Assembly (NCBI GenBank): GCA_964470915.1
Contig: CAYYEM010000002.1
Span: forward strand, 30,624 to 94,623
Reading direction: 5' to 3'
DNA from: CAYPXN01 sp964470915
GTDB taxonomy: Bacteria; UBA10199; JADFYH01
Length of the DNA: 64,000 nucleotides
Below the pieces are notes generated by a model. That model had not been told where the DNA came from, ran no database searches, and saw only the letters and a program-made list of their open reading frames with translations. Each line of letters opens with the position of its first letter. The stretch's first letter is position 1. Shown here piece after piece: positions 16,871 to 25,487 of this stretch. The translations under genes and the position numbers were made by a program.

Positions 16871-18852
16871 AAAAACTTCGTTTACAATTTTTGTTGTTTT
16901 TTGTCCTGCTTCAATCTGGAATTTTATTTTTGCTTTTCAATTCCTATCGTCAAATGAATATTGAGGAAAAAAGTTTATGGGAAGCTGAAAGTGTGAAAAT
17001 TTATAATCAAATGCAGGCGCAGGTGAGTGATTTATTGAATCTTGAAGATGCTCGGCCTTTTCTTGAATATCGTTTTTTCCAAAGTAAGCAATCTGCTGTA
17101 GGTAAAAAACTTCCATCTCCTCTTTCAGATTTGTCAGATATGAGCCGACCCAAGGGTTGGTTGGGATATTTTCAGATGGATCCAGATGGCAGTTTTAGTA
17201 CTCCTTATTTGCCTACACTTAAAGATGAAGCGAAATCCTTACCAGATTATTCTCAACGCTTGAATAAGCAAGAGCAGATTGAAAAAAGTACTGCACTATT
17301 TAGAAAAGAATTAAAGGGTGCTTTTGCAAATCGTTCTGTTTCGGAACTTCCTCTGAAACAAGTTTCAAAACCTCGAGTTCTTCCTGCTTTAGAACATGCT
17401 AAAGATGAAGATCTTAGCCGTAAATCACTTCCAAATATTTATCCAAACCCAATTATGGATAGGCAAGAGTCAGAGGGGCAAAAAATGAAAGCTGCGTCGG
17501 GTGCTCCATCAGGAGCCCCCGCTGACAAAGCGCCTCAGCTTTCTCGTAGGAAAGAAGCCGTAGAAGAAAGTGCGGTTCAGGCTTTCGCGCAATCACCTGC
17601 CTCCTCAGTCGTGAGTCCATTGATGGAAGAAGCAAAACAGAAAGGAGATGTCTCTAGCAGCAAAATAATTCGAAAAAGCATCCCTCAAGTTAAACAAATT
17701 ACTAGAAAAGTACCGAGTGAATCTGTTCAATCAGCGGTTGTGTGGTTAGATCCATTTCAGGCGAAGGTTTCAGAAAATAATCTGATTTTTTTCAGAAGAG
17801 TTTGGTTGGATCAAAAAATGTATTTGCAGGGTTTTGTGCTTCAAACCCAGACTTTCTTTGATGGGCTCATGAGAAATAGTTTTGAAAATTCAGATCTGCC
17901 AAAATTTTCGTGGGTGAAATGGACTTTTGAAAATGCATTGCTTGCCCAATATGCTCAGCCTGTATCTCGCCCTAGCATCCAAAAGGTGCTTTTTGAAAGA
18001 GATATGGCTTATCCCTTGAATGGAATTGAATGGGAAATCATGGGAGAGGCCTGGCCTAAGATTTCAACTCGTCTGTATATGAATATTTTATTCGGAGGGA
18101 TTTTCTTTTTTGCTAGTTTTGGACTTTACTGGATTTATCGTTCTTCTGCGGCGCAGGTGATACTTTCGCAAAAGAGACAGGACTTTGTAGCTGCAGTAAC
18201 CCATGAACTCAAGACACCACTCACTTCTATTAGAATGTATAGTGAAATGTTGGGAGATAATTGGGTAAGTGATGAAAGTAAGAAAAAAGAATATTATAAA
18301 AATATTCAGCAAGAAAGTGAGCGCTTATCGCGTTTAATAGAAAATGTTTTACAGATGGCTCGGCTGGAAAAGCAGAGTTATCGTTTGAATCCTTTAAAGC
18401 AAAATCCTTCAGCAGATTTTCAAAATTGGGCAATTCAATTCGCAGAACTTGCTTCTAAAGAGGGTTTTCAATTTCATCTTCAATTGGAAGCAAATTTGCC
18501 AGAGATTAAGTATGATCCTGAAGCTTTAAAAGAAGTCCTGCTCATCTTGCTTGAAAACAGTGTGAAGTTTTCACGTCAGGCTTCCAGTAAAAATTTGGAA
18601 TTAAATATCAAAGTTCGAGCGTCTAATTTGGAAGTGATTTGGAGAGATTATGGCCCTGGGGTTCCATCCAAAGAAAGCTCTCAAATTTTCGAAAAATTTT
18701 ATCGAGTAGAAAATGAACTGACTCGCAAAACCAAGGGTACCGGCATTGGGCTTGCGATTGCAAAAATGATGGTCGAAGAAATGGGCGCAAAAATAGAAGC
18801 CAGAAATGGGAATCCTACTGGGCTTGAGCTTGTGATTCGCTTTCCGGTTTAG
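16867..18852 (+). CDS. Membrane histidine kinase with long Pro/Lys/Ser-rich sensor region
   Basis: 661 residues. One membrane helix lies at the N-terminus (residues 5-25) and another at about 398-418 (NILFGGIFFFASFGLYWIY). The periplasmic segment between them is unusually long, and residues 130-300 are low-complexity Lys/Ser/Pro/Ala-rich. The kinase core is complete: H446 in VTHELKTPLTS, the N box LLENSVKF, G1 DYGPGVP, the F box IFEKFYR and G2 GTGIGLAIAKMM. It is the cognate partner of the regulator just upstream. Its last 38 bases overlap the convergent lipoprotein gene. The sensed signal is unknown; a disordered sensor region of this size is uncommon. Confidence 0.92.
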   Translation: MKKLRLQFLLFFVLLQSGILFLLFNSYRQMNIEEKSLWEAESVKIYNQMQAQVSDLLNLEDARPFLEYRFFQSKQSAVGKKLPSPLSDLSDMSRPKGWLGYFQMDPDGSFSTPYLPTLKDEAKSLPDYSQRLNKQEQIEKSTALFRKELKGAFANRSVSELPLKQVSKPRVLPALEHAKDEDLSRKSLPNIYPNPIMDRQESEGQKMKAASGAPSGAPADKAPQLSRRKEAVEESAVQAFAQSPASSVVSPLMEEAKQKGDVSSSKIIRKSIPQVKQITRKVPSESVQSAVVWLDPFQAKVSENNLIFFRRVWLDQKMYLQGFVLQTQTFFDGLMRNSFENSDLPKFSWVKWTFENALLAQYAQPVSRPSIQKVLFERDMAYPLNGIEWEIMGEAWPKISTRLYMNILFGGIFFFASFGLYWIYRSSAAQVILSQKRQDFVAAVTHELKTPLTSIRMYSEMLGDNWVSDESKKKEYYKNIQQESERLSRLIENVLQMARLEKQSYRLNPLKQNPSADFQNWAIQFAELASKEGFQFHLQLEANLPEIKYDPEALKEVLLILLENSVKFSRQASSKNLELNIKVRASNLEVIWRDYGPGVPSKESSQIFEKFYRVENELTRKTKGTGIGLAIAKMMVEEMGAKIEARNGNPTGLELVIRFPV

Positions 18853-19450
18853 GGTTTTGAAATTTCACATATTCTAAAATTTCTTTTTCGGTGTTGTATT
18901 GAGCTAAGCTTGCCTCATTTTCGTAGATGAATAAAAAAGTGTAACATCCTAGATTCTTTTTTCTGATTTGGAAAAGATTTGTTTTTGCAGAACTGTTCTG
19001 AAGAGAATGAATTTTATCTGTCGTTACAATCGCATCCGCATTAAATTCCCCTTTTAAAAAAGGGTACACTTTCAATTTACTAGAATCCAGATTGGCAATG
19101 GGGCCTTCCAGGAGAGTTTGTTTGCAGATTTGAGCTTCATCATTCTCATCTTTTACCGCATCAAACCTCACAAAAATTTTAAAATCTTCCTGTTTGTTTT
19201 TGATTAAAAAATTTTTTCCCCAATTTGGCCATGCTGTTTTTGCATCTAAAGAAAACCCTACAGGCACAAAAACCTGCGCTTGAGTGGCCTTATCAATATA
19301 GTAATTTCCTTCTTTAGATTTTTGGTTGAAGGTCAAAGTAGATTTTGCAGGAGCTTTTGCGGAACTTTGAGGCTCCCTTTTTTCTGAGCAGGCTGAAAGG
19401 ATGATAAATAGTATGAAAAGGAAAAAACCGAATGAGATTTTATGGGTCAT
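18815..19450 (-). CDS. Predicted lipoprotein, unknown function
   Basis: 211 residues from the ATG at 19450; an alternative start lies 5 codons upstream. The signal peptide ends in IILSAC, so Cys21 is lipidated. The mature part is a small soluble domain with two further Cys residues (QICKQT, LGCYTF) and no recognised family. Its 3' end overlaps that of the histidine kinase gene by 38 bp in convergent orientation. Confidence 0.7.
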   Translation of the reverse strand: MTHKISFGFFLFILFIILSACSEKREPQSSAKAPAKSTLTFNQKSKEGNYYIDKATQAQVFVPVGFSLDAKTAWPNWGKNFLIKNKQEDFKIFVRFDAVKDENDEAQICKQTLLEGPIANLDSSKLKVYPFLKGEFNADAIVTTDKIHSLQNSSAKTNLFQIRKKNLGCYTFLFIYENEASLAQYNTEKEILEYVKFQNPKPESESQAQAQ

Positions 19451-19667
19451 GCTTGTTGTTATCAATTCTTAGCTTGTGTTTTCAAGCTTGAATTCAGAGA
19501 GAAAAAGTAGCGGAAGAAAAGTTGTTTTTGTGAAAAAAAGTAAGGTTTTGTGAAGCTCTGAGCATTTTTGTAGATAGGCACCGAAATTACTCCGAAACTT
19601 TAAGAGGCCATCACTCCGATAATGTAAATCAACGGGGCCCCATTTTATAATGGAAAGTGAGAGTGCT

Positions 19668-20966
19668 ATGTCAGGCCCACATCGTCTTCAACGTAATATT
19701 CCTTTTAGCGATGCCTACCCTTCAGTTTCAGAAAATAGAAATTCAAGTCTAAGACAAAATCAACGTAGAACTACAAACAGCACTAGCAGCGAAGTGGAAG
19801 CTACCCAAAGTCGTGGCCGTTTGAACCGTTTGGGAGAAGGCCGTGATATTTCCTCGAGAAGTATTGAAGACGATTTTCTTTTTGAAACATTAGATGATTT
19901 TGAAGGTGAAGAACTTGCCCCAGAAAATGAAAATAACTTGGCCGAACAACGAAACTTGCTGAAAAATTGGGATAACACCATCCGTGCTATGGCGAGTCAG
20001 CTTGAAAAACAAGCGCTGCATGCGATTGTTCAGAAAATAAAGGCCGCCTTGCAGATTAAAGATTCTGACAAAGCGGCTGCTTTATTTGAAGATCTGCGTA
20101 GTGAAGCGGGGGCCTTCGATATTTATCTGGAGTCGGACGAGATTTCTGCAGAGGTTCTAGGTAGCGCAGAAGAACGCAAACTTTTTAGGGAAGATCTGAA
20201 AAAATTCCAGGATAATTTTAGAAAGGTTATTTCTGAAGACAAAATTTTGGCTGAATCCGCTAAAAATACTTTGCTGCAGGATCTCGACTCGGCAAGTAAC
20301 AGTATCGATCAAATGAAAAACCTTGAAAATGCAAAAAACCGCATGGGCAAGGCCGAAGAAAGTTTAAAAGCAAAAATTGAAGAAGCCCGAACAGGCGAGA
20401 AAAAATCTTTGAAAGGAGAAAAACTGGCCAATGTGGATCAAGCCCTTCAGGCCATGGATAGAGTGTTGAATCTCGAATCTGACAATGCACCAAGTCGACG
20501 TCTTGGCCCGGGCTTGAGCGATTCAAAGCTTTGGGGACATGAGAAAGCGGCTGTATTGGCAGGAAAGCTGAAGTCATATTTTTCGCAAATGAAGCAAAGC
20601 ATTCAAGAAGGGAGTGCGACTCCTAGTGATAGCGACTTGAGAACTTATATTAATTCCATTAATAAAGACGAAGTCAACAACATCGTACAATATGTTACTG
20701 GAGCTATTTATGAAGCGGTGGGTAAGGATGAGAGCAAATGGCAACAAGTGATGGCCAGCTCTTTTTCACCAGCCTTGCTCGGCCTGATGGCGGATCGTAG
20801 TGGTGAAGAGGTGGGGCGTTTGCATAGTCAGGAATATTTTGGTCTCCAAGGAGCTATGGTATATTGGACACCCAGCGAAACCATCAATCGTCTCAATGCC
20901 TTGGCCACAAACGAAAGCCTAAAAAAATATTTCAATCCATTGGAAAGGTCTGAAACAACCGAATAG
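19668..20966 (+). CDS. Hypothetical helical protein
   Basis: 432 residues from the ATG at 19668, preceded by a GTGAGAG ribosome-site-like stretch; the ATG 6 codons upstream has none. The first ~75 residues are polar and probably disordered (many Arg, Ser, Asn, Gln). The rest is strongly helical with coiled-coil character (NLLKNWDNTIRAMASQLE, QDLDSASNSIDQMKNLEN, MGKAEESLKAKIEEAR). No signal peptide, membrane helix or family is visible. It ends 10 bases before the convergent mutase stop. Function unknown. Confidence 0.65.
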   Translation: MSGPHRLQRNIPFSDAYPSVSENRNSSLRQNQRRTTNSTSSEVEATQSRGRLNRLGEGRDISSRSIEDDFLFETLDDFEGEELAPENENNLAEQRNLLKNWDNTIRAMASQLEKQALHAIVQKIKAALQIKDSDKAAALFEDLRSEAGAFDIYLESDEISAEVLGSAEERKLFREDLKKFQDNFRKVISEDKILAESAKNTLLQDLDSASNSIDQMKNLENAKNRMGKAEESLKAKIEEARTGEKKSLKGEKLANVDQALQAMDRVLNLESDNAPSRRLGPGLSDSKLWGHEKAAVLAGKLKSYFSQMKQSIQEGSATPSDSDLRTYINSINKDEVNNIVQYVTGAIYEAVGKDESKWQQVMASSFSPALLGLMADRSGEEVGRLHSQEYFGLQGAMVYWTPSETINRLNALATNESLKKYFNPLERSETTE

Positions 20967-20975
20967 TCTTGGTTT

Positions 20976-22637
20976 TTATACCACTATCCTCTCCCGATAA
21001 AGCCCAAACACATCCCGCATCGTATCACTAATTTCACCTAAGGTTGTGTAACAGCGAACTGCATTGAGAATGTGAGGCATGAGATTATCCGTGCCTTTAG
21101 CTGCCGCGGCCAGTTTTTCACGAGCTGCCTTTACGGCATTGTTATCGCGTTTTGCACGGAGTTTTTTGAGGCGTTCGCATTGCATGACTTCGATTTGCGG
21201 GTCTACTTTTAAAAGATCTTTGACGGGCGCTTCTTTTTTCTGAAATTTATTGACTCCAACGATGATAATTTTTTGTTCTTCAATCGCTTTTTGATATTGG
21301 TAAGCGGCTTCCTGAATTTCACGTTGTTGAAATCCACCTTCGATGGCTTTGACAGCGCCGCCCATTTGGTCGATTTTTTCGATATATTCCAAAGCAAGCT
21401 TTTCAATTTTATCAGTGAGTGCTTCCACGACGTAAGAACCTGCGAAAGGATCGACGGTATCAGTCACTCCGGTTTCATAAGCGATGAGTTGTTGGGTGCG
21501 AAGTGCAAGTGTGGCGGAGGCTTCAGTGGGTAATGCCAAGGCTTCGTCGCGTCCATTTGTGTGTAAGCTTTGAGTACCGCCGAACACAGCTGAGAGCGCT
21601 TGGTAGGCTACTCGTATGCCGTTGTTATCGATTTGTTGAGCGGTGAGAGTAGATCCACCGGTTTGCGTATGAAAGCGCAACATGCAGCTACGATCAGAGG
21701 CTTTAAATCTTTCTTTCATGAGTTTGGCCCAAAGTCGACGCGCAGCGCGAAATTTTGCCACTTCTTCCAAAAAATTATTATGCGAATTGAAAAAGAAAGA
21801 AAGTCGTGAGGCAAACTCATCTACCTTCAAACCTTTCTCCACTGCGGCTTTTACGTAGGCAAGTCCATTGGCTAAAGTGAAGGCGACTTCTTGAACGGCC
21901 GTCGAGCCCGCTTCGCGAATGTGATAACCTGAAATTGAAATGGTATTCCATTTAGGAACCTGGTCTTTGCAAAAGGCAAACATGTCGGTGATGATGCGCA
22001 TCGAGGCATCGGGTGGATAAATGTAAGTGCCACGGGCGATGTATTCTTTGAGTAAATCATTTTGCACGGTGCCAGAAATTTTATCGAAGGCAACGCCTTG
22101 TTTTTCTGCAACACCCATGTAGAGGGCAAGTAGGATGGAAGCAGTCGAATTAATCGTCATTGAGGTCGAAACTTTATCAAGAGGGATTTGATTGAAGAGA
22201 ATTTCCATGTCTTCAAGCGAATCGATGGCAACCCCTGACTTTCCGACCTCACCTCGAGAACGATTCGAATCGGAATCGTAACCCATTTGTGTAGGTAAAT
22301 CGAAAGCGACGGATAAGCCCGTGCCCCCATTTTCAATTAAATAGCGATAACGCTTGTTGGATTCTTCTGCGGTCGCAAATCCAGCGTACATGCGCATCGT
22401 CCAGTAACGGCCACGATACATCGTGGGTTGCACTCCGCGAGTGAAAGGAAACTGACCTGGAAAATTCAACTCTTCAAGATAATCAGGATCAGGATTTTCA
22501 GGAAGATAGAGGCGTTCCATCTCAATGCCCGAAGAATTCTCGAACTTTGTTTTCATTTCCGGATCTTTGGAAAGATTTTTTGCCAGTGTGGTTTCTTCCC
22601 ATTTTTTGAAAGCATCTTTAATTTTAGGGTCGGTCAT
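20976..22637 (-). CDS. mcmA: Methylmalonyl-CoA mutase, large (catalytic) subunit without B12 domain
   Basis: 553 residues from the ATG at 22637, which has an AGAGGAG site (an upstream in-frame codon at 22682 does not). It contains the mutase barrel: WTMRMYAGFATAEESNKRY, GLSVAFDLPTQMGYDSD, SMTINSTASILLALYM, TYIYPPDASMRIITDMF and HTQTGGSTLTAQQIDNN. It stops after the barrel, so the cobalamin domain must come from a separate small subunit that is not in the window. This split form is common in archaea and in many bacteria. It would convert methylmalonyl-CoA to succinyl-CoA, the exit of the ethylmalonyl-CoA pathway. A related acyl-CoA mutase (isobutyryl-CoA or 2-hydroxyisobutyryl-CoA type) is a less likely alternative. 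Confidence 0.85.
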   Translation of the reverse strand: MTDPKIKDAFKKWEETTLAKNLSKDPEMKTKFENSSGIEMERLYLPENPDPDYLEELNFPGQFPFTRGVQPTMYRGRYWTMRMYAGFATAEESNKRYRYLIENGGTGLSVAFDLPTQMGYDSDSNRSRGEVGKSGVAIDSLEDMEILFNQIPLDKVSTSMTINSTASILLALYMGVAEKQGVAFDKISGTVQNDLLKEYIARGTYIYPPDASMRIITDMFAFCKDQVPKWNTISISGYHIREAGSTAVQEVAFTLANGLAYVKAAVEKGLKVDEFASRLSFFFNSHNNFLEEVAKFRAARRLWAKLMKERFKASDRSCMLRFHTQTGGSTLTAQQIDNNGIRVAYQALSAVFGGTQSLHTNGRDEALALPTEASATLALRTQQLIAYETGVTDTVDPFAGSYVVEALTDKIEKLALEYIEKIDQMGGAVKAIEGGFQQREIQEAAYQYQKAIEEQKIIIVGVNKFQKKEAPVKDLLKVDPQIEVMQCERLKKLRAKRDNNAVKAAREKLAAAAKGTDNLMPHILNAVRCYTTLGEISDTMRDVFGLYRERIVV

Positions 22638-22760
22638 AGAATCTCCTCTTATCCCTCTATTCAATAAAACACCCCAATTCAACGAGTTTTTTGTTTTTAA
22701 AATGCTCTAAAGAGAGTATTTGTAATGAGTGCTTTGAGGGTTTCAGCACGAACGGTATTA

Positions 22761-22785
22761 CGTTCGCCCTGAGCTTGTCGAAGGG
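22761..22785. repeat. REP-like palindrome, copy 1
   Basis: CGTTCGCCCTGAGCTTGTCG followed by AAGGG. It is the reverse complement of the CCTTCGACAAGCTCAGG motif seen at 24583 and 27749. It lies in the leader of the membrane protein gene at 22800, directly before its AGGAG ribosome site. Confidence 0.8.
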
Positions 22786-22799
22786 GCAAAGGAGACTTT

Positions 22800-23726
22800 A
22801 TGTCACTACAAGTGGGTCGAGCGAGTTGGATTACTTTCAAAACTTTTCCTTATATTATGTTGCGTTTACTGGTTTATGTTCTTTTTGCCCTCGGTTTTGT
22901 CATTTACTTTTGGATGGTATTTGAAATTGGCCAATTGATGGTGAAGCTTCATGAATATGCTCGGATCGCGGTGTGGATGATTGCACTTCTTTTGTCTTTT
23001 CCTATTACAAGATTTGTTCGGGAATATGTGCTGTATGTCATTAAGGCAGGACACGTTGCCGTAATTACTGAATTGGTCACAAAAGGAAGTTTGCCTGAGG
23101 GAGTCGGACAAATTCAGTGGGGGAAAGATCAGGTGATGAGTACTTTTAAGGAAGTTTCGGTTTTATTTGTAATAGATCGACTAGTCTTGGGCGTCATTCG
23201 AAGTATTAATAATATGATGCGTGGAATCGGAAATTTCTTTTCAATGATTCCAGGCATGCAGGGGCTCATTCGTTTTGCAAATCTCATTCTTTATTTTGGA
23301 CTCACCTATATTGATGAAGCCATTATGGCCCGTAACTTTTGCATGAAAAATGAAAATGCCTGGGAGTCTTCCAAGAATGGATTGATTTTATATGCGCAAA
23401 GCTGGAAAGAAATTTTACAAGCAGCCATCTTGCTTAGTTTTGCTGCTATGTTGAGTTACGGCATTTTATTCGTAATTTTTTTGGTTCCTTTATGGACTTT
23501 AGGGCTTTCTTATCCTTCGCTGAAAATTCTTTTGGTGATAGCTGCTTTTCTTTTGGCGGGTGCTGTAAAACTAGCTTTGTTTGATCCTTGGGCACTTACA
23601 AACATGATTCTCGTTTATCTGACGGTGACCGAAGGAAAAACTCCAGATCCCTCTTGGGAAAACAAGCTGGAATCGGTTTCAGGAAAGTTTAAAAAGATTC
23701 AGCAAAAAGCCTTGTCGGTTTCTTGA
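22800..23726 (+). CDS. Polytopic membrane protein, unknown
   Basis: 308 residues with about five or six membrane helices (LRLLVYVLFALGFVIYFWM, IAVWMIALLLSFPITRF, LIRFANLILYFGLTYI, AAILLSFAAMLSYGILFVIFL, LLVIAAFLLAGAVKLALF). The middle loop contains GSLPEGVGQIQWGKD. I do not recognise a named family. An AGGAG ribosome site supports the start. Its last 28 bases overlap the convergent hemerythrin gene. Confidence 0.75.
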   Translation: MSLQVGRASWITFKTFPYIMLRLLVYVLFALGFVIYFWMVFEIGQLMVKLHEYARIAVWMIALLLSFPITRFVREYVLYVIKAGHVAVITELVTKGSLPEGVGQIQWGKDQVMSTFKEVSVLFVIDRLVLGVIRSINNMMRGIGNFFSMIPGMQGLIRFANLILYFGLTYIDEAIMARNFCMKNENAWESSKNGLILYAQSWKEILQAAILLSFAAMLSYGILFVIFLVPLWTLGLSYPSLKILLVIAAFLLAGAVKLALFDPWALTNMILVYLTVTEGKTPDPSWENKLESVSGKFKKIQQKALSVS

Positions 23727-24499
23727 GAGTATTTTTCGTATAATTTTTCCCATTCGATTTCATGTTTTTTAAATACGGGATCGTGAAGCGCTTGTAGATC
23801 AAAGGCTTCAAAGTCTAATTTCATTTTGTTTTGTTCTTCATCACTTAAGGTGTCATCACTCATGGGAAAGAGACATTTATTTTCTTTTTCGATATGCTCT
23901 TCTAAAAATTGCACATATTGAAAAATCAGATTTTCTAAAGTTTTATCAAAGTTGTGAACCTCAGGATGAGTCTTGGATTCTTGAAACGTAGCGAGCCGCG
24001 AGGAATCAACCCAACCGGTGCCACTGGCGTGGTGAGGGGGCGACGCGAGCCCCTGTAATTGATGAGATGGGTCTTTTTGATTTTTTTCAAATTCTAATTT
24101 CATTGCTTTCAAGAGCTTTCGTCCGAGCACGTGTTCTACGAGTATTGGCATGTTTCCATCGGCTGTAATTGGCGCAGGATTTTCCCCTATTATTTTTTCT
24201 ACTTCGTGAATTTGTATCTCAAGCGGAGTATTCATCATCTGAAGTTGTTTATAGAAAGTGCAGTAAGCTCCGCCTTTGAGAGGAAAGCCTTTTTTCATAA
24301 GAGCGGGAATCAAAATATCTTCTTCTTTGGCATGATGCAGTTGATCTGCATAGAGCGCAAAAAAAGCCATGAGCTCATTCCAATCCTGTGTTGGAATATT
24401 TTGCCCTTTTTTTAAAATAAGAAAAAAATTCTTTAAAACTTTGAGCATTGCTTGGATTTTTTCATGCTCATTTATCAAATAAATAGAAGCGGCTTTCAT
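23699..24499 (-). CDS. Hemerythrin-domain protein with in-frame repeat insertion
   Basis: 266 residues. It has the hemerythrin HHE pattern: an N-terminal LINEHEKIQAML, ADQLHHAKEEDILIPALM, a later VEHVLGRKL and EEHIEKENKCLFPM, which provide the His and Glu ligands of a di-iron site. Proteins of this kind sense or store O2 or NO or repair iron centres (YtfE-like). A GC-rich segment at about 23993-24056 adds roughly 22 Ser/Pro/His-rich residues (LASPPHHASGTGWVDSS) between two conserved helices. No Shine-Dalgarno is visible before the ATG. An FNR/Dnr-like palindrome sits 42 bases upstream, in a good position for an activator responding to oxygen or NO. Confidence 0.85.
   Translation of the reverse strand: MKAASIYLINEHEKIQAMLKVLKNFFLILKKGQNIPTQDWNELMAFFALYADQLHHAKEEDILIPALMKKGFPLKGGAYCTFYKQLQMMNTPLEIQIHEVEKIIGENPAPITADGNMPILVEHVLGRKLLKAMKLEFEKNQKDPSHQLQGLASPPHHASGTGWVDSSRLATFQESKTHPEVHNFDKTLENLIFQYVQFLEEHIEKENKCLFPMSDDTLSDEEQNKMKLDFEAFDLQALHDPVFKKHEIEWEKLYEKYSQETDKAFC
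23993..24056. repeat. GC-rich repeat element inserted in frame in the hemerythrin gene
   Basis: About 64 bp, much richer in GC than the flanking gene, with hairpin segments GGGGC/GCCCC near 24036-24053 and CCAC/GTGG near 24021-24032. Read on the minus strand it gives GLASPPHHASGTGWVDSSRL, a peptide pattern known to me as translated repeat DNA in unrelated genomes. Ends are approximate. Confidence 0.65.
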
Positions 24500-24533
24500 A
24501 AGTGCAAAGCTAATAAATATAATGTTTTCCCGC

Positions 24534-24549
24534 CATGACTTAGATCATG
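24534..24549 (-). promoter_or_regulatory. FNR/Dnr-like box upstream of the hemerythrin gene
   Basis: Read on the minus strand it is CATGATCTAAGTCATG, with the half-sites TGAT and GTCA four bases apart, as in FNR/Dnr/NnrR boxes (consensus TTGAT-N4-ATCAA or TTGAC...GTCAA). Its centre is 42 bases before the start codon, and AT-rich -10-like sequence lies in between. Confidence 0.6.
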
Positions 24550-24582
24550 TTTGTTGGCAGGCTGTTGATAAACCCAAATTGA

Positions 24583-24608
24583 TCCTTCGACAGGCTCAGG
24601 ATGAACGG
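24583..24608. repeat. REP-like palindrome, copy 2
   Basis: TCCTTCGACAGGCTCAGGAT followed by GAACGG. It matches copies at 22761 and 27749 and lies in the intergenic space before the gap. Confidence 0.8.
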
Positions 24609-24627
24609 TTATTCTCAACTATATTTG

Positions 24628-24727
24628 NNNNNNNNNNNNNNNNNNNNNNNNNNNNNNNNNNNNNNNNNNNNNNNNNNNNNNNNNNNNNNNNNNNNNNNNN
24701 NNNNNNNNNNNNNNNNNNNNNNNNNNN
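24628..24727. other. Assembly gap (100 N)
   Basis: Placeholder of exactly 100 N. It removes the C-terminal third of the di-haem peroxidase gene. The REP copy at 24583 next to the gap may be the cause of the assembly break. Confidence 0.99.
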
Positions 24728-25440
24728 TGGCAAGTCATGCATAAGGCTTTTCCAAAAAATAAATCTTTTCCGCGTTTTTCAGACTCATTCAAAGCATTAG
24801 TATTACCTGCTACGAATTGATCATATTTTGAATTTCCGGAAAGAATTGTTCTTTCAAAAGAGGCGATTGCTTGAGCGATGCGATCTTTGGTCGGTGGGCC
24901 ACCAAAAGCTTTTTGAAATAAATCAATATAACCAGGTATTTTGCTAATGCGATCTACCACCACATCATGATTTGGATTTCCCATTTCGATGGGGTTTGTT
25001 TGAGGGCCTAAAGCCTGCTCTTCAAGAGTTTTGGCACGACCATCCCAAAATTGTAGAGCCATAAAAGTAGAATTGATGACGGTCGGAGAATTGCGAGTTC
25101 CCTTTTGTCCCTTGATGCCGGTGGACACAGGCTCCGCATCGCTCCAACCTTTTTGAGGGTCATGGCAAGTGGCGCAAGAAACAGTTCCATCCGCTGACAG
25201 ACGTTTGTCGAAGTAAAGCATGTGACCCAGTAAAACTTTTTCTTGAGTGAGAGGATTATCTGCGGGAATTTTGAGGTCTTCAGGTAAACCCAGCGGTACT
25301 TTTACAAAAGGTGCATCTTTAGCGGGCTTGCCTTGTGCTGTTGCTGCAGCGGCGGTGGTGTTTTCTAAATTTGAAGATTTGTTTTTGGAGCAAGCTAGAG
25401 CCAATAAGCACAGAATTAAGATAGAGCTTAATCTTTTCAT
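24728..25440 (-). CDS. Di-haem cytochrome c peroxidase/MauG-family lipoprotein, 3' end lost in gap
   Basis: 237 residues are visible. The signal peptide ends LLALAC, giving lipidated Cys17. The first haem site is CATCH (residues 89-93). The second begins CMTC at the gap edge and the next bases (CA) fit His. The stretch GHMLYFDKRLSADGTVSC, then NSPTVINSTF, WDGRAKTLEEQA and DRIAQAIASFERTILSG is typical of bacterial cytochrome c peroxidase/MauG proteins, which reduce H2O2 in the periplasm with cytochrome electrons. The remaining third is in the gap. A strong hairpin lies directly upstream of its GGAG ribosome site. Confidence 0.9.
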
Positions 25441-25451
25441 AAAAAATTCTC

Positions 25452-25487
25452 CAAAAAAAAATGGGTATAAGTATTACTTATACCCAT
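25452..25487 (-). terminator. Strong terminator-like hairpin between two minus-strand genes
   Basis: A perfect 13-bp stem with one-base loop (ATGGGTATAAGTA / TACTTATACCCAT, 25461-25487), followed on the minus strand by a run of nine T. It ends the gene at 25512 but lies only about 20 bases upstream of the peroxidase ATG, leaving no space for a promoter between them. It may therefore act as an attenuator. Confidence 0.85.

Noticed and set aside
17498..17530. GGTGCTCC..GGAGCCCC segment in the kinase gene as another in-frame repeat
   Set aside because: It lies in a region that is already low-complexity, is short, and does not form a clear element with defined ends.
19626..19641. GGGGCCCC palindrome before the hypothetical gene at 19668
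   Set aside because: An isolated 8-base palindrome without a conserved context; no function can be supported.
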